Shown here: piece by piece, positions 1 through 4,733 of the stretch
Position numbering within the stretch: position 1 is the stretch's first letter
Layout: every line of letters starts with the position of its first letter
Assembly: GCA_002313335.1 (NCBI GenBank)
Contig: DCBC01000043.1
Span: 944-7,138 of the forward strand
Source: Porticoccaceae bacterium UBA1117
GTDB lineage: Bacteria; Pseudomonadota; Gammaproteobacteria; Pseudomonadales; Porticoccaceae
DNA length: 6,195 nt
Direction of reading: 5' to 3'
The notes under the pieces: generated by a model
Seen by the model: only the letters and a program-made list of their open reading frames with translations
Told to the model about the DNA's origin: nothing
The model's database searches: none
Translations under genes and position numbers: made by a program

Positions 1-834
1 ATTAACACCACGTTCTCGAGCCGCATTAATCAAGGCTATCGCTTTATGCGCTCCAGTACCCCAATTGGGTGCATAAGCATTTTTCAAATGAAAAATTTCA
101 ACATCAATACCCGCTTCCTCGCCAACAGTGATCATTTCCTGAATAGCCTCAAGAAGTTTACGGCTTTCATCACGCATATGTGCCGCATATATGCCATTGT
201 AAGGAGCAATAGCCTTACCTAACTCAATTAATTCATGGGTTGTCATAAAGGAAGCAGGCGGATAAAAAGCAGCACTGCTCATGCCAACCACACCCTCTTC
301 CATGGCTTGTGCCATCAACGCCTGCATTTTAACGATATCTTCATCTGTCGCTTTAACATCGTTCATTCCAAGAACAGCCGCACGCGCTTGAAAAGCGTTA
401 TAGTAGGTACCAAAATTAAGGCTTATCCCTTGCTGCTCGAGCGTTTTGAAGTAATCTCGAATCTCACCCGCTGGCACGACTGTGCCACCTTCGCCTCCGA
501 TAGCTGAAGTTACGCCCATCAACAGCTTATTTTCTGCTAGACCATTTTTTAATAAAACACCGCCAGACTGATCCATCATGTCGATCCAACCTGGTGTCAC
601 ATAACGGCCTGATGCATTAATTTCTCGAGTACCTTGGCCAATTACATCGCCAAGTTTTACAAACTTTCCATTTTTAATAGCAACATCCGCTTTAACAGCA
701 GCCACCCCTGTGCCATCAATGACCATGCCATCACGAATCACCAAGTCATATTGAGGTACTTGTACATTAGAACCAACACAAGCTGATATGAAGCAAGAAA
801 ATAATAATATTAACAAAACACTATGTTTACTCAT
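1..834 (-). CDS. D-aminoacylase-like amidohydrolase, lipoprotein, 3' end outside window
   Basis: The reading frame is open from an ATG at 834 to the window edge (278 residues, about half of the usual roughly 500-residue family length). The N-terminus is a lipoprotein signal: MSKHS, a hydrophobic stretch, then the lipobox I16-S-A-C19. Val at +2 gives no inner-membrane retention signal, so outer-membrane anchoring is likely. An amidohydrolase N-terminal beta-domain follows (YDLVIRDGMVIDGTG, residues 29-43), then PGWID (81-85). Here the family's HxH metal motif is absent: the aligned positions are Met87 and Gln89. Later family landmarks remain: GVTSAIGGEGG (107-117), AAHMRDE with His219, and EIFHLKNA with His249. 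The relatives are N-acyl-D-amino-acid deacylases, which cleave N-acyl-D-amino acids; I recall relatives with a similarly changed HxH region. An AAGG ribosome-binding site lies just upstream. It starts 70 bp after the preceding deacylase gene and probably shares its transcript. The family is secure; activity and substrate are uncertain. Confidence 0.85.
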   Translation of the reverse strand, partial: MSKHSVLLILLFSCFISACVGSNVQVPQYDLVIRDGMVIDGTGVAAVKADVAIKNGKFVKLGDVIGQGTREINASGRYVTPGWIDMMDQSGGVLLKNGLAENKLLMGVTSAIGGEGGTVVPAGEIRDYFKTLEQQGISLNFGTYYNAFQARAAVLGMNDVKATDEDIVKMQALMAQAMEEGVVGMSSAAFYPPASFMTTHELIELGKAIAPYNGIYAAHMRDESRKLLEAIQEMITVGEEAGIDVEIFHLKNAYAPNWGTGAHKAIALINAARERGVN

Positions 835-904
835 ACGTTTGACCTTTTATAGTTGTCATACACGATTGACCGATAATATAGGCTTTCACTTTAGCTGGGA
901 TATT
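835..904. other. Intergenic gap between the two deacylase-like genes
   Basis: This 70-bp AT-rich gap has no T-tailed hairpin, so read-through from the upstream deacylase into the lipoprotein gene is likely. AAAGG close to the ATG at 834 serves as ribosome-binding site. A promoter within the gap cannot be excluded, but no good pair of boxes is visible. Confidence 0.5.
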
Positions 905-2509
905 CTACTTCTGATGTCCCGTCCAACCCGGTCCACTAATAAAAGCACCAGGTCTTGCACTGAGGCTATTTTGATTTTGCCAAACGCGCTTACCATTTAC
1001 CCAGACTCCTTCAAAGCCTTCAGATAAACGACCAGGAAATTTAATCGAAGCGCGATCGGTTACTGTTGTTAAATCAAAGAGAACCAGATCGGATGCATAA
1101 CCAACTTTTATTTCACCTCGACCCGTAATTCCAACATGTTGGGCACTGAGCGATGTCATTTTATGTATCATTTCTTCAATGGATAGCAGTTTCTGCTCAC
1201 GAACATATTTTCGTATGGCACGAGGAAAAGCACCAAAACCTCTAGGGTGTCCTTGGCTAGATCCATCTGAGCAAATATTTGTATGTTTCCAGCCTATTAA
1301 TTTTCCAATATCAGCTTCATCCATGCTCACACCTAACACAGACTCTAAAGGTTCCTCTAAATTTGCAAGTTCTTCAGGGGATAACCCTTCATAAGCATCG
1401 CGAATAAGTTGAAGATATGTTTCTTCATTACTTTGTTTTCGTTCTATTGCTATCTCTGCAATCGTCTTACCAACTAAACTCGGATTTCGCCTATAATCTG
1501 CTAGGGTCATTCCATCAGCAGGGGCTAGTTTTTCTAGTACAAATCTAGCCGCATCAAGGTCATAAAAATCTCGTTCAGGTAATAGTACTGTTAAGGTTGA
1601 CTGCCAGAAAGTATAGGGATAAATATCGGCCGTTACATCAATACCCTCTGCCCTTGCTTTTTCAAGAACAGAGATTACTCTGTCAGCTTGTCCCCAGAGA
1701 TCGACGGATGCGAGTTTTATGTGAGAAACTTGCACAGGTAATTTTGCTTGACGACCTATCTCGATTAACTCCTCTAAAGCTTCATCAAAAGCTCTATCTT
1801 CACTTCGAATATGACTGATATATCGACCGTGATACTTTGATACAACTTTAGCCAATTCAATGACTTCTTCCTTAGATGAATAAATTCCTGGGTCATACTC
1901 TAAGCCTGTCGAAAGTCCGAGCGAGCCATTTTGCATATCTTCACGTAGCAATTTTTTCATACTAGTGATTTCATCTGCGCTAGCTTCGCGTTTATAGTCT
2001 TCTTTCATTACTTTAAAACGAATTGATCCGTGTCCAGTATAAGAAGCAACGTTTAACGAGGCGGGATTTTCCAAGAGGCCTTTATTTATTTCCTTCAGCG
2101 AAGCACGTGAAGAACCATCGTTACCTACCACTATTGTAGTTATTCCTTGAGAAATAGCAGCAGATACATCAGTAGCTAATTCGAGTCCACCATCATGATG
2201 GCTGTGAGTATCAATAAATCCTGGCGCTAAAACATATCCAGTGCCATTAATGAGCACTTCGTTCTTTGTCGCCTTGAGATCACCAATTGCGATAATAGCG
2301 TTTTTGTCAAACCGAACATCACCAATAAAACCGGCTTTACCGGAACCATCAACAATATAGGCATTTTCTATCAATTGCGTTGCAGCAGTTGACCATGATG
2401 ACATTACTAGTATCAACGATAAGCTCGTCATATAAGAAAGCCTAACAATGTTGCTTTTTAGCATTCCTAAAAAGCGACTATTTTTATTCGATAATCTACT
2501 AACTTGCAT
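905..2509 (-). CDS. Exported N-acyl-D-amino-acid deacylase (D-aminoacylase family)
   Basis: This 534-residue protein is a full-length amidohydrolase-superfamily D-aminoacylase, expected to hydrolyse N-acyl-D-amino acids to a carboxylate and a free D-amino acid. After a basic N-terminal stretch (about 1-26) comes a hydrophobic signal core (about 28-39) with likely cleavage near STAA (40-43), so export to the periplasm is predicted. The beta-domain strand AYIVDGSG (50-57) leads to PGFIDTHSHHDGG (96-108), whose His102 and His104 are the metal HxH pair. GNDGSS (129-134) has Asp131 where the characterised Alcaligenes enzyme has a metal-binding Cys. SHIRSED (His233), QVSHIK (His263) and CSDGSS (Asp415) supply the remaining metal and catalytic positions. 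DLVLFD (474-479) and GVWVNGKRVW (501-510) close the C-terminal beta-domain. It follows dgcA by 64 bp with no terminator visible, so it is probably in the dgcN-dgcA operon. The ATG at 2509 is favoured by a GGAG ribosome-binding site; Met16 and Met27 are alternatives. The precise acyl-amino-acid substrate cannot be read from sequence. Confidence 0.9.
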   Translation of the reverse strand: MQVSRLSNKNSRFLGMLKSNIVRLSYMTSLSLILVMSSWSTAATQLIENAYIVDGSGKAGFIGDVRFDKNAIIAIGDLKATKNEVLINGTGYVLAPGFIDTHSHHDGGLELATDVSAAISQGITTIVVGNDGSSRASLKEINKGLLENPASLNVASYTGHGSIRFKVMKEDYKREASADEITSMKKLLREDMQNGSLGLSTGLEYDPGIYSSKEEVIELAKVVSKYHGRYISHIRSEDRAFDEALEELIEIGRQAKLPVQVSHIKLASVDLWGQADRVISVLEKARAEGIDVTADIYPYTFWQSTLTVLLPERDFYDLDAARFVLEKLAPADGMTLADYRRNPSLVGKTIAEIAIERKQSNEETYLQLIRDAYEGLSPEELANLEEPLESVLGVSMDEADIGKLIGWKHTNICSDGSSQGHPRGFGAFPRAIRKYVREQKLLSIEEMIHKMTSLSAQHVGITGRGEIKVGYASDLVLFDLTTVTDRASIKFPGRLSEGFEGVWVNGKRVWQNQNSLSARPGAFISGPGWTGHQK

Positions 2510-2573
2510 GTTTATACTCCAATTTAAATAATGTCATGGTAGATATCATTCCTAATAAATGATGTCTAATAAA
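2510..2573. other. Intergenic gap between dgcA and the deacylase gene
   Basis: This 64-bp AT-rich gap carries a direct repeat CTAATAAAT (2552-2560 and 2566-2574) and a weak 6-bp inverted repeat (ATCATT/AATGAT, 2545-2563). There is no terminator-like structure, which supports co-transcription of dgcA and the deacylase. Confidence 0.45.
2516..2520 (-). promoter_or_regulatory. Ribosome-binding site supporting the deacylase start
   Basis: On the minus strand GGAGT sits 6 bases before the ATG at 2509. Later in-frame ATGs (Met16, 2464; Met27, 2431) would give a shorter, more usual signal peptide. The strong GGAG argues for the longest form with its basic N-terminal extension. Confidence 0.6.
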
Positions 2574-3554
2574 TTAACCCCACATCGCAACCTCAGGCAA
2601 ACACACCAAACTGTCTTCATAAACCAAACCAGGAATACGATCCTTTTCTAATAATAGTGGCCCATCTAAATCACAAAATTCAGCCATTGCGCCAATAATC
2701 ATTGCTGGGGCCATAGCAAGGGATGTACCAGTCATACAACCGACCATTAATCGTAAACCTATCCTCTTTGCTTCGTCTGCAAGCAAAAGAGCTTCGGTCA
2801 GTCCACCGGTTTTATCGAGTTTTATATTAATAAATTCGTAGCGTTTGTTAACGTCTTGTAACGACTTTCTATCAAGGCATGATTCATCAGCACATAAAGG
2901 TACAGGTCCAGTATAGTGCTCCAACTCTTGATCTTTTCCGGCTGGCATTGGTTGCTCTATAAGTGCTACGCCTAGTTCGGCAAGAGGTGGGGCTAACTCA
3001 TTTAATTGCTCAAATGTCCAAGCCTCATTAGCATCAACAATTAAGCAGGTATCGGGAGCCTGTTGTCGTACAGCTTTGACAAGTTGAATGCTGTTCTCTG
3101 CACCAAGCTTTAACTTTAAGAGTTTTCGGTGTTTGTGTTTGAGCGCCTTTGCAGCCATTTGTTCAGCCGACTCTAAACAAATTGTATAGGCTGTCACTAA
3201 AGGAGAATTTAGGTCAACCTCGGCAAGCTCCCAAGCTCGTTTACCTGATTGCTTGGCTTCTAGATCCCATAGAGCACAATCGATTGCATTTCTTGCAGGA
3301 CCAGCTGGCAGTAGCGCATTCAACTCAGATCGTGTGATGCCATTTTCGATTTTAGAACGTAAATCTTCAATAATTGATTCAACAACATTCATGCAGCTAG
3401 GATCTGATTCGTGAGGTTCACATTCACCTCTTCCCACCTGTATGCCATCACTAATTTCTACCACCAGGACATAACTTTTATACATGGTTAATCGTGAAAT
3501 CGTAAAGCTACCTTTTAATGACCAAGTTTCTTTCTTTATTACAAGAGATAACAT
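2574..3554 (-). CDS. dgcA: N-acetyl-D-glutamate racemase / dipeptide epimerase (enolase superfamily)
   Basis: This 326-residue protein is a full-length member of the muconate-lactonizing / dipeptide epimerase branch of the enolase superfamily, which inverts an alpha-carbon by proton abstraction with Mg2+. Visible residues are the K147-x-K149 base motif (KLKLG), metal ligands Asp174 (VDANEAW), Glu200 (IEQPMP) and Asp223 (CADES), the opposite-face Lys245 in NIKLDKTGG, and the DLDGP signature (295-299) that contacts the substrate amino group in dipeptide epimerases. By sequence alone it could be an L-Ala-D/L-Glu epimerase of murein recycling. The gene directly before it is a DgcN homologue, and that pairing points to DgcA, which converts N-acetyl-D-Glu to N-acetyl-L-Glu. 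No signal peptide is present, so it is cytoplasmic. The ATG lies 2 bp after the dgcN stop codon, so translation is probably coupled. The superfamily is near certain; the exact substrate rests on context. Confidence 0.88.
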   Translation of the reverse strand: MLSLVIKKETWSLKGSFTISRLTMYKSYVLVVEISDGIQVGRGECEPHESDPSCMNVVESIIEDLRSKIENGITRSELNALLPAGPARNAIDCALWDLEAKQSGKRAWELAEVDLNSPLVTAYTICLESAEQMAAKALKHKHRKLLKLKLGAENSIQLVKAVRQQAPDTCLIVDANEAWTFEQLNELAPPLAELGVALIEQPMPAGKDQELEHYTGPVPLCADESCLDRKSLQDVNKRYEFINIKLDKTGGLTEALLLADEAKRIGLRLMVGCMTGTSLAMAPAMIIGAMAEFCDLDGPLLLEKDRIPGLVYEDSLVCLPEVAMWG

Positions 3555-3556
3555 GA

Positions 3557-4552
3557 TTAAAGTCCTAAATTATCGACAATATTACTGACACCATTTCTCA
3601 CAGGATCACAGCAAGGAAGTTGATATTTACTCTCTAAGTTTTCCAGATATTCTTGGGCTTCTTTATCTGACAACATTGATGTATTAACGCAAACACCGGC
3701 AAAGTAAACGTTTTTATTGGTAAGTCTAGCTATTGCTAAGTAACCGTCCATACATTCTGAAAACTCTACAATTGGATAATTTGGCGTGTCTTGAATACAG
3801 GTACGACTAGCATCATGGCATAGCACGAGTACATCTGGCTGAGTACCATGAATAAGACCAACGGTCACCGCTGCATAAGATGGGTGGAACAGAGAGCCCT
3901 GCCCTTCGACGATATCCCAATGTTCATCATCATTATCAGGGGATAAAGTTTCAACTGCACCTGATATAAAATCAGCCACAACAGCATCAATTGAAAAACC
4001 CCCGCCTGAAATAAAGACACCGGTTTGACCCGTTGCACGATAGTCGGCATTTATATTTCGAGCCCGCATTTCTTTTTCAATGGCAAGAGCACTGTATTTT
4101 TTACCAACAGCACAGTCACTACCAACGGTTAACAATCGTTTGCCCGAACGCTTATCTCCGCTTGCTACAGAAAATTTTTCAGTGGGTTGTCGAACATCAT
4201 ATAACTGACAATTATATTGTTTTGCAATACAGCTAATTTTAGGATGATCATTCAGTCTTTCGTGAAGACCGGCAGCAATATTAAGTCCGCATTCAAGTGC
4301 TTTGAAGATAACAGGAAGCCAACTATCGTCTATACTGCCGCCATGTGGAGCAACTCCTATCACCAGTGTTTTTGCCCCCCGAGAAACAGCCGTTGCTAAT
4401 TCTAGCTCTTCAAGACCAAGATCGATGGTCCCCTCTGGTAGTTTATGTTGACCAATACAAAGCTCTGAACGCCAGTGAGCTAAGCCCGCTCCTGTTTTAG
4501 CGTTACCAATGTGCGTTTCGGCACCCAAAAAAAGTAAATAAGGTGGTTGCAT
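3557..4552 (-). CDS. dgcN: D-glutamate N-acetyltransferase DgcN (DUF1611 family)
   Basis: This 331-residue protein matches the DUF1611 family in length and motifs. Residues 1 to about 130 form an N-terminal Rossmann-like domain (PYLLFLGAE; KTLVIGVAPHGG at 61-72). The C-terminal P-loop-like domain opens with VGSDCAVGKKYSAL (143-155), a Walker-A-like loop in which Tyr follows the GKK instead of Ser/Thr. It continues with RATGQTG (172-178), DIVEGQGSLFHPSY (213-226) and PDVLVLCHDASR (239-250), and ends near a Cys pair, LPCCDP (312-317). From memory of the family, DgcN acetylates D-glutamate, probably from acetyl-CoA, and DgcA then inverts the product, opening a D-Glu catabolic route. It has no signal peptide or membrane segment and is cytoplasmic. 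It is the first gene of the operon, with AGGAG 6 bases before the ATG and a terminator and palindrome just upstream. It is not a GNAT-fold acetyltransferase. Older databases would call it a DUF1611 or NAD-dependent-epimerase-like hypothetical protein. Confidence 0.85.
   Translation of the reverse strand: MQPPYLLFLGAETHIGNAKTGAGLAHWRSELCIGQHKLPEGTIDLGLEELELATAVSRGAKTLVIGVAPHGGSIDDSWLPVIFKALECGLNIAAGLHERLNDHPKISCIAKQYNCQLYDVRQPTEKFSVASGDKRSGKRLLTVGSDCAVGKKYSALAIEKEMRARNINADYRATGQTGVFISGGGFSIDAVVADFISGAVETLSPDNDDEHWDIVEGQGSLFHPSYAAVTVGLIHGTQPDVLVLCHDASRTCIQDTPNYPIVEFSECMDGYLAIARLTNKNVYFAGVCVNTSMLSDKEAQEYLENLESKYQLPCCDPVRNGVSNIVDNLGL
3562..3566 (-). promoter_or_regulatory. dgcA ribosome-binding site inside the end of dgcN
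   Basis: AGGAC on the minus strand lies within the last codons of dgcN, with 8 bases between AGGA and the dgcA ATG. Together with the 2-bp gap this suggests translational coupling, so DgcN and DgcA would be made in linked amounts. Confidence 0.6.
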
Positions 4553-4558
4553 TTTAAT

Positions 4559-4563
4559 CTCCT
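4559..4563 (-). promoter_or_regulatory. dgcN ribosome-binding site
   Basis: A consensus AGGAG stands 6 bases before the dgcN ATG on the minus strand and fixes that start. It suggests efficient translation of the first gene in the operon. Confidence 0.65.
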
Positions 4564-4602
4564 ATTCTCAACAAGTAAGAAAAATCTAAGATGTATCAGT
4601 TT

Positions 4603-4616
4603 TAATCCATGGATTA
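4603..4616. promoter_or_regulatory. 14-bp perfect palindrome, possible operator of the dgcN operon
   Basis: TAATCCATGGATTA is its own reverse complement over all 14 bases. It lies about 50 bp before the dgcN ATG and just downstream of the terminator of the previous gene, where the operon promoter should be. Its size and position fit the binding site of a dimeric regulator. I could not define convincing -35 and -10 boxes around it, and no regulator gene is in the window, so the role is inferred. Confidence 0.4.
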
Positions 4617-4633
4617 CCGGCACCATCTAGCTG

Positions 4634-4668
4634 AAAAAAACCGGGCCATGCTTTAGCAGAGGCCCCGG
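4634..4668 (-). terminator. Rho-independent terminator of the serine hydrolase gene
   Basis: On the minus strand CCGGGGCC (4668-4661) pairs with GGCCCGG (4647-4641) with one bulged G. An inner TGC-TAAA-GCA hairpin (4658-4649) sits inside it, and seven T follow at once (4640-4634). The GC-rich stem plus T-run is typical of intrinsic termination. It stands 66 bp after the stop codon of the serine hydrolase and ahead of dgcN, so it separates the two transcription units. Confidence 0.8.
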
Positions 4669-4675
4669 GGGGGGG
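4667..4675. repeat. Run of nine G (nine C on the coding strand)
   Basis: Nine consecutive G on the plus strand directly follow CCCC and overlap the outer edge of the terminator stem. Such a tract is rare in this AT-rich sequence and prone to slippage or sequencing error. It is intergenic, so a length change would not shift a reading frame. Confidence 0.9.
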
Positions 4676-4683
4676 AGAAATGA

Positions 4684-4708
4684 GGAATGACACCAAGAGT
4701 GCCATTCC
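4684..4708 (-). repeat. 10-bp stem-loop after the serine hydrolase gene
   Basis: GGAATGGCAC and GTGTCATTCC (minus strand) form a 10-bp stem with one G-U pair and a 5-base TCTTG loop. No T-run follows on either strand, so it is not a complete intrinsic terminator. It may protect the 3' end of the transcript ahead of the true terminator at 4634-4668. Confidence 0.45.
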
Positions 4709-4733
4709 GCTTTCTACAGTGCTTTTAAAACCC

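Noticed and set aside
235..507. Plus-strand open frame of 90 codons
   Set aside because: It lies antisense inside the D-aminoacylase-like lipoprotein gene, has no family motifs and has a composition typical of a shadow frame.
850..885. TTGTCA and TAATAT on the plus strand as a promoter
   Set aside because: The spacing is 15 bp, shorter than optimal, and it would read antisense into the deacylase gene with no plus-strand gene to serve.
788..1027. Plus-strand open frame of 79 codons spanning the gap between the two deacylase genes
   Set aside because: It overlaps both flanking genes antisense, has no ribosome-binding site or recognisable domain, and its sequence looks like reverse translation of real coding DNA.
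1179..1818. Two plus-strand open frames (1179-1394 and 1597-1818)
   Set aside because: Both are antisense to the well-supported N-acyl-D-amino-acid deacylase and show no motif of their own.
2545..2563. ATCATT/AATGAT inverted repeat as a terminator after dgcA
   Set aside because: The stem is only 6 bp, AT-rich and has no T-run, so termination is unlikely.
3865..4399. Short frames overlapping dgcN on both strands (3865-4050, 4033-4236, 4217-4399)
   Set aside because: dgcN is full length with family motifs throughout, so these are shadows.
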